The notes under the pieces: generated by a model
Told to the model about the DNA's origin: nothing
Databases searched by the model: none
The model's input: only the letters and a program-made list of their open reading frames with translations
Assembly: GCA_963777565.1 (NCBI GenBank)
Contig: CAVZQZ010000007.1
Coordinates: forward strand, 1 to 64,000
From: CALMEC01 sp963777565
Lineage (GTDB): Bacteria; Actinomycetota; Thermoleophilia; Miltoncostaeales; Miltoncostaeaceae
Direction: 5' to 3'
Length of the DNA: 64,000 nucleotides
Program-made: the position numbers and the translations under genes
Shown: positions 16,894 to 25,735 of the stretch, piece by piece
Position numbering within the stretch: the stretch's first letter is position 1
Layout of the letters: each line of letters opens with the position of its first letter

Positions 16894-18351
16894 ATGAGCG
16901 CGCCGAGGTCATCGGTGCCTGCGCTACCCTCGGACGTGGTGACCGACACGAGGCCGCTGACCCCGCACGAGCGCCGCCTGCGCCGCGCGCTCGTCGCGAC
17001 AGCACTCTTCGCCGCCCTCATGGTCGTGGCGGTGGGAGTCGTGCTCGTCTACTGGTTCCGATACGTCCTGCCGACCAAGCCCGACCCGTTCACACGCGGG
17101 CCGTACCTCGTCCAGGTGGGCACCACCACCGCCACGCTCAGGTGGCGGGTGGAGGGCGGCCGCCGTGTGGAGATTGTCGCCACCACACCTGACGGCGGCA
17201 CCGTCACCAGCACCGACGGTCACCTCCGCGGGCTCACGCCCGGTGCCCGACAGGGATGGGTCGCGGTGGTCGACGGCGTGGCGCGAGCGTTTGGCACCAT
17301 CACCACCGCGCCGACCGACCCGCGGGCGCCCATCCGGTTCACGGCCTTCGGCGACTACGGGGCAGGCGGGGAGGACGAATGGGCCGTCGGGCGCGTCGCC
17401 GCCGCCCAGGGGCCGGCGTTCACCGTGGTGCCGGGCGACAACAGCTACCTGCTCGCCGCCCCGCCGCTCTTCGACCACAACATCTTCGCGCCCATGCGTG
17501 CGCTCCTCGCGCAGGGGCCGTTCGTCTCCACGCTCGGCGAGCACGACATCGCCTACTTCGGCGGCGGCGACGTCGCCCGCGCGCTGGGGCTGCCGAACGG
17601 CGGCGATCGCTACGTGTTCGACTACGGGCCGTTGCGCTTCGTGGTCCTCGGCCTCGAGGCCGACGCCGCGGACCTCCCCGTCGTGCGGGCCGCCCTGGCC
17701 CGGCCAGGCGCGCGCCACGTCTACATCGTCGTCCACCGCCCGCCGCAATCCGGCAACCCGGTGCTCGCGGTCGGCCGCGGGAAGTTGACCGCGGTGTTCG
17801 CCGGACACAACCACAGGTATGAGCGCCGGGTAGTCGACGGCGTGCTCACCCTGACGGTGGGCACGGGCGGCGCACCCCGCAGCGGCGATGAGGCGCTGAC
17901 GCCCCGGTCCCGCGACGCCCTGTCCTCGCTCGCGGTGTTCGGGCTGATGCGCGTCGACGACGGCCCGGATCGTGTGGTCATGACGTTCCTGGACTCGAGC
18001 GGGCGGGTACGCGATCGCGTGGTGGTCGCCCTGATGCGCGTCGCCGGGGTCGTACTGGCCGCCGCCGGTGTGGTGGGGGCGCTCGCGGTGCCGCTCCTGG
18101 GGCTCCCGGCGGCGTTCCCGGTCCTGTTGGGGTCGGCACTGGTGCTGTGGTTCGTGGGCGCCGCCGCCGCGGCCGCGTGCGTTGCGCCCCCGCGGCGCAC
18201 ACCCGGCCTCGCGGCGCTGGCTGCGGGCTTCCTGGGGTGGCCGGTGCTCCTCGTCTACGGGCTCGCGCCACTGTGGGGTGTCCTCGCCGCAGCGTGCGGA
18301 GTGGCGGTAGCACGAGCGTCCCTTCGTAAAGACGTCGCTTCCGCGGAGTGA
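16894..18351 (+). CDS. Membrane-anchored metallophosphoesterase (purple acid phosphatase-like)
   Basis: 485 residues. One N-terminal membrane helix (residues about 32-55) is followed by an extracytoplasmic fibronectin-like domain (FTRGPYLVQVGTTTATLRW), a calcineurin-like phosphoesterase domain and three to four C-terminal membrane helices. Metal-ligand motifs are all present: FGDYGAGG, PGDNSYL, GEHDIAYF (Glu in place of the usual Asn of GNHD), VVHRPPQ and AGHNHRYER. This order is that of purple acid phosphatase-like enzymes. The GNHD to GEHD change and the extra C-terminal helices are unusual. ATG 16894 is used; GTG near 16939 is an alternative. It may release phosphate from secreted or lipid-linked compounds. 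Confidence 0.8.
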   Translation: MSAPRSSVPALPSDVVTDTRPLTPHERRLRRALVATALFAALMVVAVGVVLVYWFRYVLPTKPDPFTRGPYLVQVGTTTATLRWRVEGGRRVEIVATTPDGGTVTSTDGHLRGLTPGARQGWVAVVDGVARAFGTITTAPTDPRAPIRFTAFGDYGAGGEDEWAVGRVAAAQGPAFTVVPGDNSYLLAAPPLFDHNIFAPMRALLAQGPFVSTLGEHDIAYFGGGDVARALGLPNGGDRYVFDYGPLRFVVLGLEADAADLPVVRAALARPGARHVYIVVHRPPQSGNPVLAVGRGKLTAVFAGHNHRYERRVVDGVLTLTVGTGGAPRSGDEALTPRSRDALSSLAVFGLMRVDDGPDRVVMTFLDSSGRVRDRVVVALMRVAGVVLAAAGVVGALAVPLLGLPAAFPVLLGSALVLWFVGAAAAAACVAPPRRTPGLAALAAGFLGWPVLLVYGLAPLWGVLAAACGVAVARASLRKDVASAE

Positions 18352-18539
18352 GATGCTCTGAGCGGCTCGGTCCGGCGGGCTTCCCCGAGTGCAGTGTGGG
18401 CGTCGATCCCGCCGGGCACAGATTCACTCACTTCGATCTCCTGCCGATTGCTCCGCTGCGGGCGCGTCCCGGGTGAGGCGGCGTCCGGCGCCTCACCCGC
18501 CCAGCGGGGGCTTCCGGAGCGGCTGGGTACACTGCCCGC

Positions 18540-18821
18540 ATGGCGAAGCGCTCCAACGAATCGGCCACGGGCTCCGGCAACGCGAACCCCGAGTACCGCA
18601 CGCTCAACCGCTTCGCGGTGATCGGCATGGGCGCGGGACTGGGCTTCGCCTTCGGCACGCTCATGTGGGTCGTCACCGGCTTCAAGGGCGACTGGCGCGT
18701 ATGGCTCTACCTCGCGATCACTACTGCGATGCTCGGGGCCGGCGTGTCCGCCGCGTTCGGGGCGATGACCGTCAGGAAGACCGGTGAGCGCGTGACGCCG
18801 CGGTTCCGCCGCCGCCGCTGA
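18540..18821 (+). CDS. Small two-helix membrane protein, function unknown
   Basis: 93 residues: a polar N-terminus rich in Ser, Asn and Gly, two hydrophobic helices (FAVIGMGAGLGFAFGTLMWV and WLYLAITTAMLGAGVSAAFG), and a strongly basic tail (RFRRRR), so it is probably an inner-membrane protein with both ends inside. A TACACT -10 box at 18528-18533 is only 6 nt from the ATG, which suggests a leaderless mRNA. It is immediately upstream of the SRP RNA gene. No family was recognised. Confidence 0.7.
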   Translation: MAKRSNESATGSGNANPEYRTLNRFAVIGMGAGLGFAFGTLMWVVTGFKGDWRVWLYLAITTAMLGAGVSAAFGAMTVRKTGERVTPRFRRRR

Positions 18822-18866
18822 CCCTGCCGACGCCGGGTTCCGCGACGGGCTATTCTCGGCGGCGGG

Positions 18867-18998
18867 ATCCGGGCGAGCGCTTCGGCGAGGTCCCATTCGG
18901 TGAGTGACCGCGAACCAGGTCAGGTCCGAGAGGAAGCAGCCTTAAGTGGATCCGCTCAGGTGCAATGGGGTCACCTCGCCGAAGCGCTCGCCCGGGAC
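18867..18998 (+). ncRNA. ffs: Signal recognition particle RNA (4.5S-type)
   Basis: The core has the SRP signature: GAACCAGGTCAGGTCCG, a GAGA tetraloop and GGAAGCAGCC, which form the asymmetric and symmetric loops that bind Ffh. The outer strands pair almost perfectly: GGGCGAGCGCTTCGGCGAGG (18871-18890) with CCTCGCCGAAGCGCTCGCCC (18974-18993), giving one long rod of about 130 nt. This is longer than the usual 95-115 nt bacterial 4.5S RNA. It lies 20 nt before dnaX, a common bacterial neighbourhood. Ends are set from the pairing and may be off by several bases. Confidence 0.92.
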
Positions 18999-19019
18999 CC
19001 GTTGATCACCTCGCATCCA

Positions 19020-20675
19020 ATGACAGCCTCTCCCAACGAGCCGCGCGGCAGCCTCTACAACCGCTACCGCCCGATGCGCTTCGACGACCTCGTCGGTCAG
19101 GAGCACGTCGCGCGGGCGCTCGGCAACGCCCTCGCCGCGGGGCGCCCCGCACTCGGGTACCTCTTCTCCGGCCCGCGCGGCACCGGCAAGACGACGACCG
19201 CGCGCATCCTCGCACGCTGCCTCAACTGCCTGAGCTTCCCCGCGCCGACGGCCACCCCGTGCCTCGAGTGCGAATCGTGCCGGCGCATCGGCCACGACGA
19301 CTGGCTCGACGTCGTCGAGGTGGACGCCGCATCGAGCGCCAGGCGCATCGACGAGATGCGCGAGTGGCTCGACACCGTGCGATACGCGCCGGTGGTGTCG
19401 CGCTACCGCGTCACAATCATGGACGAGGCCCACCAGATCCAGGAGGGGGCGGCCAGCGCACTGCTGAAGACGCTCGAGGAGCCGCCGCCGCACCTCGTCG
19501 TGATCCTCTGCACGACCCACCCGTGGGACATCCTCCCGACCATCAGGTCCCGGCTGCAGCACTACGCACTGCGCAAGCCCGGCGTGGCCAACCTCGTGCA
19601 GGTGCTCGAACGGGTCTCGCGTGAGGAGGGCTTCGAGACGTCGGCGGAGGTGCTCGACCTGGTGGCGCGCGCGGCTGACGGCAGCTACCGCGACGCGCTC
19701 GGCCTGCTCGACCAGCTCTCCGCGTACGGCGGGGGGCGGGTCGAGGTCGGCGACGTGCTCGAGCTGTTCGGCGCGGTCGAACGCGAGGAGATCTTCGAGC
19801 TCGCGGACCACATCGCCGCCGGCGATGCCGCCGGAGCGTTCGAGATGCTCGAATCGACGCTCGACCGCGGGGCCGATCCCGAGCAGCTCATCCGCGGGCT
19901 CGTGACCCACCTGCGCTACCTCTGCCTGCTCCAACAGGGTGCGCACCCGCGTGAGGACTGGGCGTACTCACCGGAAGAGCTCGACCGGCTGCGCGCCCAG
20001 GCGAACTACCTACCGCCCGCCCGTGTCGTCCGCGGGCTCGACCTCATCGCCGACGCGCAGGTACGGATCCGCCATGGCCAGGCGGATCCGCGAATCCAGA
20101 TGGAGCTCGTGGCCGCGAAGCTCGCGCAACCCGCCCTGGACGCCACCGTGCAGGCGCTCGCCGGCCGGATCGAGGCGCTCGAACGCGGCCACGTTCCGGC
20201 GACGGCAACGGTCTCGGTGCCGATCGACGAGGTCGCCGAGGCCGCGCCGAGCGTTGCGGCCGACGAGATCGACACCGCGCCCACCGAGCCGGCGCCGCCA
20301 CCCCGCCCGAAGGAGCCGATCGCCGCCGACCTCGAGCACGTCGCGCGCGTGTGGCCCCAGGTCGTGGCCGAGCTGGAGCAGGAGCACGCCAGCGTGCACG
20401 GATTCCTTCGGGACTCGGCGGTGACCGAGGTCGACGACGCGAGCGTCGCGGTGGCCGTGAGCGGCGTGTTCGTGCGCATCCTCGATCAACCCGACGAGCG
20501 GGCGCTGGTCGAGGGGGCACTGTCGCGCTTCGCCGGCCGGGAGTTCTCGGTGCGCTTCGTGGAGACCGCCGGGGGCGGTCCCACCGAGGTCGCCGACCAG
20601 GAGCCGGCGCTCGACCATGCGGCGCTCATGGAAGAGCTCAAACGCACATTCAACGCGACCGAGGAGGCAGGCTGA
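19020..20675 (+). CDS. dnaX: DNA polymerase III subunit gamma/tau (clamp loader ATPase)
   Basis: 551 residues. Motor of the clamp loader that places the beta clamp on primed DNA. Motifs: SLYNRYRPMRFDDLVGQEHV (11-30), Walker A GPRGTGKTT (51-59), zinc-binding cysteines C67, C70, C81, C84 and C87 (family needs four), and Walker B DEAH (135-138). A Pro-rich linker (about 415-455) leads to a tau-like C-terminal domain. ATG 19020 is preferred because any earlier in-frame start would read through the SRP RNA, and the conserved region begins at residue 11. The stop overlaps the ybaB start (TGATG). No slippery A-run for programmed frameshifting to gamma was noticed. Confidence 0.97.
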   Translation: MTASPNEPRGSLYNRYRPMRFDDLVGQEHVARALGNALAAGRPALGYLFSGPRGTGKTTTARILARCLNCLSFPAPTATPCLECESCRRIGHDDWLDVVEVDAASSARRIDEMREWLDTVRYAPVVSRYRVTIMDEAHQIQEGAASALLKTLEEPPPHLVVILCTTHPWDILPTIRSRLQHYALRKPGVANLVQVLERVSREEGFETSAEVLDLVARAADGSYRDALGLLDQLSAYGGGRVEVGDVLELFGAVEREEIFELADHIAAGDAAGAFEMLESTLDRGADPEQLIRGLVTHLRYLCLLQQGAHPREDWAYSPEELDRLRAQANYLPPARVVRGLDLIADAQVRIRHGQADPRIQMELVAAKLAQPALDATVQALAGRIEALERGHVPATATVSVPIDEVAEAAPSVAADEIDTAPTEPAPPPRPKEPIAADLEHVARVWPQVVAELEQEHASVHGFLRDSAVTEVDDASVAVAVSGVFVRILDQPDERALVEGALSRFAGREFSVRFVETAGGGPTEVADQEPALDHAALMEELKRTFNATEEAG

Positions 20676-20989
20676 TGGCGCAGAACCCCGCGAAGATGAT
20701 GAAGCAGATGCAGAAGCTGCAAGAAGACATGCAGCGCGCGCAGGAGGCGCTGGCGCTGGAGACGGTGAGCGCGTCGGCGGGCGGCGGAGCCGTGACCGTG
20801 ACGGTCTCGGGCGCGCTCGAGGTCATGGACGTCACCATCGACCCGGCGGCGCTCGACGACGTGGAGCTACTCCAGGACACGGTGGTCGCGGCGACGAACG
20901 AGGCGATGCGGAAAGCACAGGATCTCGCCAACACCCGCTTGGGCTCGGTCGCCGGCGCGCTCGGCAGCCTCGGCATCCCGGGTCTGTAG
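20675..20989 (+). CDS. YbaB/EbfC nucleoid-associated protein
   Basis: 104 residues, matching the family's length. It is a small dimeric DNA-binding protein usually encoded between dnaX and recR. The N-terminal amphipathic helix is MMKQMQKLQEDMQRAQEAL, followed by the conserved sheet GGGAVTVTVSGALEVMDVTI. The start ATG overlaps the dnaX stop by one base, so the two are translationally coupled. The GAGGAGG ribosome site lies inside the dnaX 3' end. Confidence 0.95.
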   Translation: MAQNPAKMMKQMQKLQEDMQRAQEALALETVSASAGGGAVTVTVSGALEVMDVTIDPAALDDVELLQDTVVAATNEAMRKAQDLANTRLGSVAGALGSLGIPGL

Positions 20990-21010
20990 GAACGCGGGGG
21001 CGGGACGCGC

Positions 21011-21610
21011 GTGTCCTCGGTGCTGCCAGCGTCGGTCGAGCGGCTCGTCTCGGAGCTCGCGCGCCTGCCGGGCCTCGGTCCCCGGTCGGCGCAGCGCCTC
21101 GCGTTCCACGTGATGAAGGCCCCGCCCGAGCGGGCGCATGCCCTCGCGGAGGCGCTCGTGGAGGTCAAGGAGCGGCTGCGTCCCTGCAGCCAGTGCTTCG
21201 GATTCGCCGAGGACGAGCTCTGCCCGATCTGCGCCGACCCGCGGCGCGACCCGACCGTGCTCTGCGCGGTCGAGGAGCCGTCCGCGATCATCCCGATCGA
21301 GCGGACCCACGAGTACCGTGGCCGCTATCACGTGCTGGGCGGCGCGCTGTCGCCGATCGACGGCGTCGACCCGGAGGACCTGCGCTTCGACGAGCTGGTG
21401 GCACGTGTGGAGCACGACGGGGTGCAGGAGCTCGTGATCGCGACCAACCCGACGATGGCGGGGGAGGCCACGGCGCTCTACCTCGCCGACCTCGTCCGCG
21501 GGATGGTTCGGGTCACCCGCCTCGCCAGCGGCCTGCCCGTCGGCGCCGACCTCGAGCACGCGGACGAGCTCACCCTGGGCCGCGCGTTCCTCGGACGGCG
21601 GGAGATCTGA
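21011..21610 (+). CDS. recR: Recombination mediator RecR
   Basis: 199 residues, standard length. RecR works with RecF and RecO to load RecA at gaps. Visible are the helix-hairpin-helix LARLPGLGPRSAQRLAFHV (17-35), the C4 zinc finger with C59, C62, C71 and C74, and the Toprim domain from about residue 82 (VLCAVEEPSAI). Start GTG 21011 lies 21 bp after ybaB. Its stop overlaps the next gene's ATG (TGATG), continuing the dnaX-ybaB-recR operon. Confidence 0.96.
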   Translation: MSSVLPASVERLVSELARLPGLGPRSAQRLAFHVMKAPPERAHALAEALVEVKERLRPCSQCFGFAEDELCPICADPRRDPTVLCAVEEPSAIIPIERTHEYRGRYHVLGGALSPIDGVDPEDLRFDELVARVEHDGVQELVIATNPTMAGEATALYLADLVRGMVRVTRLASGLPVGADLEHADELTLGRAFLGRREI

Positions 21611-21942
21611 TGGGCGACGAGCTGGACGAGCCGATCGGCTACCTCATGTTGCCGCGCGGCACGCCGGTCGTCACGAGCGACGGGGTGACGGTGGGGAAGG
21701 TGCACAAGGTGCAGCACCACGAGCGCGAGCGCATCTTCGACGGGCTCGTCGTGCAGAGCGACGAGGGGCGCCGGTTCGTGGACGCGCCCGAGGTGGGGCA
21801 CCTCACCCGGCGACAGGTCGACCTGCTGATCGACAGCGACACGTTCGCGGCCCTGCCCGAGGCCGGCGGCCTGCTGGGTTCGCTCGACGGCGAGCTGCGC
21901 CGCGGCGTGCGACGGCTGCGCAAGCGCCTGCCCGGCCAATGA
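21610..21942 (+). CDS. PRC-barrel domain protein
   Basis: 110 residues, all soluble. The first 75 form a PRC-barrel-like fold: GYLMLPRGTPVVTSDGVTVG, then KVHKVQHHERERIFDGLVVQ and FVDAPEVGHLTRRQVDLLID. The tail is basic (RRGVRRLRKRLPGQ) and might touch RNA or membrane. PRC barrels occur in RimM and in stand-alone proteins of poorly known role. Translation is coupled to recR by a one-base overlap, and the gene converges with kdpE 7 bp away. Function is not known. Confidence 0.8.
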   Translation: MGDELDEPIGYLMLPRGTPVVTSDGVTVGKVHKVQHHERERIFDGLVVQSDEGRRFVDAPEVGHLTRRQVDLLIDSDTFAALPEAGGLLGSLDGELRRGVRRLRKRLPGQ

Positions 21943-21949
21943 CCGCGCC

Positions 21950-22639
21950 CTACGTGTGTGGGCTGCCCGACTCGAAGCGGTAGCCCACGCCCGGCTCGGT
22001 GATGAAGAACCTGGGGTGGGCGGGGTCGGGCTCGAGCTTGCGACGGATCTGGGCGAGGAATCCGCGCAGGTAGTTGGTCTCGCGTTCGTACCTCGGGCCC
22101 CACACCTCCTGCAGCAGCTGGCGCTGGGTCACCAGCTTCCCCTCGTTGCGAACGAGGATCTCCACGATGTGCCACTCGGTCGGCGTGAGTCGCACGACCC
22201 CGGCCGGCGTCGTGGCGCGCTTGGCGGCGAGGTCGATGCTGAACGCATCGGTGTCGACGACCGCGACGGCGGCATCGGGTGAGATCCGTCGAAGCGCGGC
22301 GCGGAGCCTCGCAAGGAGCTCCCCCATGGCGAACGGCTTCGTGACGTAGTCGTCCGCGCCCGCGTCGAGGGCGCCGATCTTGTCGGCCTCCTCCCCGCGG
22401 ACCGACAGCACGATGATCGGGACCTGGGTCCACCCGCGGAGCCCGCCGATGACCTCCACGCCGTCGATGCCGGGCAGCCCGAGGTCCAGGATGACGGCGT
22501 CGGGGGGGCGGCTGGCGGCGAGCTCCAGAGCCGCCTCCCCGGTCGGGGCGAGATCGACGTCGTAGCCGCGGGCCTTCAAGTTCGTGCCGAGCGCGCGGAG
22601 GATCTGCGGCTCGTCATCGACCACCAGTACCCGGCTCAC
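21950..22639 (-). CDS. kdpE: KDP operon response regulator
   Basis: 229 residues, OmpR/PhoB type. The receiver domain has acidic DDEP, the phosphoryl-accepting Asp in VILDLGLPGIDG (near residue 52) and Lys in YVTKPFAMGEL. The C-terminal winged helix carries LTPTEWHIVEILVRNEGKLV and ends GVGYRFESG. It is activated by KdpD and switches on kdpFABC under potassium limitation or osmotic stress. Its start overlaps the kdpD stop by 4 nt (ATGA). It is the last gene of the operon, whereas E. coli also has kdpDE downstream of kdpFABC. Confidence 0.95.
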   Translation of the reverse strand: MSRVLVVDDEPQILRALGTNLKARGYDVDLAPTGEAALELAASRPPDAVILDLGLPGIDGVEVIGGLRGWTQVPIIVLSVRGEEADKIGALDAGADDYVTKPFAMGELLARLRAALRRISPDAAVAVVDTDAFSIDLAAKRATTPAGVVRLTPTEWHIVEILVRNEGKLVTQRQLLQEVWGPRYERETNYLRGFLAQIRRKLEPDPAHPRFFITEPGVGYRFESGSPHT

Positions 22640-25116
22640 GCCGCGCTCCGCAGGACGACCACCATCGTCGCGCCGCCGCCTGGGGTGTCCTCGATCTCAA
22701 TCGAGCCGTCCATCGCCTCGACGAACCCCTTCGCCACCGCGAGCCCCAATCCCACGCCTCCGGCCGACCCGTGCCCGTCGCCGAGCCGCTGAAACGGCAG
22801 GAACACGCGGTCGCGATCGCGCATCGGGATGCCGGCGCCGTGATCCACCACGCGAACCTCGACATGGCCGTCGACGGCGTCTCCGACGACGCGAACCGGA
22901 CGATCGGGAGGGGAGCTCGCGACCGCGTTCGCGATGAGGTTCGCGAGGGCGCGCTCGAGCAGGCCGGGGTCGGCGACGACCGCGGGGAGGGACTCGGGCA
23001 CTTCGATCGACACCGATCCGCGTCGCGCGCCGAGGCTGTTGAGCGCGGCCGGCACGACCTCGTCGAGCGCGACGGCCCGCTCGGTCAGCGTGAGCGCCCC
23101 GGTGTTGATCCGGCTCATGTCCAGCAGGTTGCCCAGCAGCCCGTCGAGCCGCTCGGTCTCCGCGTCGATCGTCGCGAGGAACTCCGCGGTCTGCTCGGGC
23201 GACCACTTGACGTCCGTCTCGATGAGGCTCGTGACCGCCGCGCGGATCGCGGCGAGCGGCGTGCGCAGGTCGTGTGACACGGCCGCCAGCAGTGCGCCCC
23301 GCAGCTCGCCGGATCGGGCGAGCTCCTCGGCGTGGGCGGCCTCCCGCTCAAGCTCTGCGATCTCGATCGCCGCGGCGAGCTCCCTGGTGAACGCCGCGAC
23401 GACGCGGCTGTCGCGCGCGTCGAACGCCGGACCGAACGTGGCGAGCACATGGGTCTCGTCGAGGTCGATGCTCGCGTCGGCCTCGCTCGGGGCGGCGGGG
23501 GCTCGTCCTGTCGAGGCGTCCACGTCCCAGTGGCCCTCGGCGCGGTGCAGCACCGCGGCGCCCTCGAGGCCGAAGGCGCGCACCAGCCCCTCGAGCAGGT
23601 TCGGGAGGGGGGAGAGCCCGGCGAGGCGTGCGAGCGCCTCGGCCTCCGCGCGCGCGGCGCTCCCCTCCGCCGCCCGCCGGGCGGCGAGCTCGACCAGGGC
23701 GCTCACCGTGATCGCGATGACCAGGAAGATCGTCAGCGCGATGAGGTTGTCGCGATCGCCGATCGTGAACGTGTGGTACGGGGGCGTGAAGTACCAGTTG
23801 ACGAGGAGGAAGCTCACCGTCGCCGTGGCGACTGCCGGCCAGAGTCCTCCGACCGCCGCGACAGCGATGACGACCAGGAGGTAGATCAGCAGGCTGCTCG
23901 CGAGGGTGATCGAGGACCGGACGCTCGTGAGCAGGACCGTGAGCAGTGGCAGGGCGATCGCGCCCACGGCGAGGCCGAGCCAGCGCCGCCGTCGTGTCAG
24001 GGCCGTCGGGAGGGTCCAGGCGCGCTGCTGCGCCGGGGCGGGGCCCTCGCGGCCGATTACGGCAACGTCGAACTCGCCGGCGGCGAGACGGAGGATGCGG
24101 TTGATCACCGACCCCCGTAGGAGCTCCTGGATGCGCGATCGCCTGCTCGCGCCGAGCATGATGCGGGTGGCGTTCTCGGCGCGGGCGACGGCGACGAGGG
24201 CCTCGGCCACGTCCGCGGCCGCCACCTCGCGGTACACCCCACCCAGCTCCTCGAGTAGGGCGCGGTGGCGATCGATCTCCCCGCTCGGCGACCCGGCCAG
24301 GCCGTCCTGGGGCCGGATGTGGACGCCGACGAGATCGCCATGGGTTCGCATCGCAGTGCGAGCGGCGCGCCGGATGAGGGCGTCCCCCCCTGCCGCGCCG
24401 GTCATCGCGACGACGATCCGCTCACGCGTCTCCCAGGTCTGCTCGATCCCATGGAGCTCGCGGTAGCGCTCCAGGGCCTCGTCGACGCGATCCGCCGTCC
24501 AGAGGAGGGCGATCTCGCGGAGGGCGCCGAGGTTGCCGGGCCGGAAGTAGTTCGCCAGGGCGGCGTCGACCTTCTCGGCGGGGTAGACGTTCCCGTGTGC
24601 CAGCCGTCGACGCAGGGCCTCGGGGGTCATGTCGACGAGCTCGATCTGGTCGGCTCGTCGCACGAGGTCGTCGGGCACGGTCTCGCGCTGCGGGACCCCG
24701 GTGATCCGCTCGATCACGTCGTTGACCGATTCGAGGTGCTGCACGTTGAGCGTCGTGATCACGTCGATCCCGGCGTCAAGGATCTCCTCGACGTCCTGCC
24801 AGCGCTTCTGGTTGCGGCTCCCGGGAACGTTCGTGTGCGCGTACTCGTCCACCAGCGCCACGGCGGGGCGCCGGGCGATCACGGCGTCGACGTCCATCTC
24901 GGTGAACGCGCTGCCGCGGTAGGTGAGGACGCGTCGGGGGACCGACTCGAGGTCTCGAACCATCTCGGCGGTGTGCGCGCGACCATGAGTCTCGACCACC
25001 CCGATCACGACGTCCGTGCCGCGCTCGTGGCGGCGCCAGCCCTCGTCGAGCATCGCGTAGGTCTTGCCCACACCAGGAGCGGGACCGAGGTAGATGCGCA
25101 GCGTTCCCCGGCTCAT
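22636..25116 (-). CDS. kdpD: Potassium-sensing histidine kinase
   Basis: 826 residues with full KdpD architecture. The N-terminal KdpD domain has Walker A GPAPGVGKTYAML (residues about 8-20). A universal-stress-protein domain (about 250-360) follows, then four membrane helices (about 385-500) with the sequence FLLVNWYFTPPYHTFTIGDR, a GAF-like segment, the phosphoacceptor helix AAVSHDLRTPLAAIRAAVTS, and an ATPase domain with NLIANAVASSPPD and GGVGLGLAVAKGFVEAMDG. It senses K+ and ionic state and controls KdpE. The USP domain is the site where c-di-AMP binds in some KdpD proteins; whether that holds here is not visible. It begins 43 bp after kdpC. Confidence 0.96.
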   Translation of the reverse strand: MSRGTLRIYLGPAPGVGKTYAMLDEGWRRHERGTDVVIGVVETHGRAHTAEMVRDLESVPRRVLTYRGSAFTEMDVDAVIARRPAVALVDEYAHTNVPGSRNQKRWQDVEEILDAGIDVITTLNVQHLESVNDVIERITGVPQRETVPDDLVRRADQIELVDMTPEALRRRLAHGNVYPAEKVDAALANYFRPGNLGALREIALLWTADRVDEALERYRELHGIEQTWETRERIVVAMTGAAGGDALIRRAARTAMRTHGDLVGVHIRPQDGLAGSPSGEIDRHRALLEELGGVYREVAAADVAEALVAVARAENATRIMLGASRRSRIQELLRGSVINRILRLAAGEFDVAVIGREGPAPAQQRAWTLPTALTRRRRWLGLAVGAIALPLLTVLLTSVRSSITLASSLLIYLLVVIAVAAVGGLWPAVATATVSFLLVNWYFTPPYHTFTIGDRDNLIALTIFLVIAITVSALVELAARRAAEGSAARAEAEALARLAGLSPLPNLLEGLVRAFGLEGAAVLHRAEGHWDVDASTGRAPAAPSEADASIDLDETHVLATFGPAFDARDSRVVAAFTRELAAAIEIAELEREAAHAEELARSGELRGALLAAVSHDLRTPLAAIRAAVTSLIETDVKWSPEQTAEFLATIDAETERLDGLLGNLLDMSRINTGALTLTERAVALDEVVPAALNSLGARRGSVSIEVPESLPAVVADPGLLERALANLIANAVASSPPDRPVRVVGDAVDGHVEVRVVDHGAGIPMRDRDRVFLPFQRLGDGHGSAGGVGLGLAVAKGFVEAMDGSIEIEDTPGGGATMVVVLRSAA

Positions 25117-25159
25117 CCTCTGATGCTATTCCCGTGGGAGCTGCGCCCGGTTTGGCGTG

Positions 25160-25735
25160 TCACCCCGCCCCGTCCAGATCGAGGTTCAGCTCGAGGACGT
25201 TGACGGCCTGCTCGCCGAGCACGCCGAGCGGTCGCCCGGAGGTATGGCGGTCGATCGCCGCGAGCACCGTCGCGAGCGGGAGTCCGCGCGCCCGGGCGAC
25301 CCGCGCCGCCTGCAGTCTCGCGTTGGCCGGGCTGATGTGGGGGTCGAGGCCGGACGCTGAGGCGGTCACCGCGTCGATCGGCACCGCGGCGCCGGGTGCG
25401 AGGCCGTTCTCCTCGCGATAGGCGACGGCACGGTCGCGCACCGCGGCGGCCAGCTCGTCACTGGAGGGGCCCAGGTTCGAGGCCCCGCTGGCCGTGCCGT
25501 CGTAGCCGGCGCCGGCGGCCGACGGCCGGCCGTGGAAGTACCGCGGCTGCGTGAACGCCTGGCCGATGAGCCGCGACCCGACGACGCGGCCGCCGTCGCG
25601 TACCAGCGATCCATCGGCGCGACCGGGGAACGTCAGCTGAGCGACCCCGGTCACGAAGAGTGGATAGGCGATCCCGGTAAGCACGGTCAGCGCGAGGAGC
25701 ACCAGCAGGGCGGGCAGCAACTGGCGTCGCATCAC
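25160..25735 (-). CDS. kdpC: Potassium-transporting ATPase subunit C
   Basis: 191 residues. Small subunit with a single N-terminal membrane helix (LLPALLVLLALTVLTGIAYP) that stabilises the KdpFABC complex and helps couple KdpA with KdpB. Family landmarks are GSRLIGQAFTQPRYFHGRPS, VPIDAVTASASGLDPHISP and the ending AVNVLELNLDLD. Its start overlaps the kdpB stop by 4 nt. Confidence 0.96.
   Translation of the reverse strand: MMRRQLLPALLVLLALTVLTGIAYPLFVTGVAQLTFPGRADGSLVRDGGRVVGSRLIGQAFTQPRYFHGRPSAAGAGYDGTASGASNLGPSSDELAAAVRDRAVAYREENGLAPGAAVPIDAVTASASGLDPHISPANARLQAARVARARGLPLATVLAAIDRHTSGRPLGVLGEQAVNVLELNLDLDGAG

Noticed and set aside
18900..19019. Extension of dnaX to an earlier GTG
   Set aside because: The extension would translate the SRP RNA; the conserved DnaX N-terminus begins just after ATG 19020.
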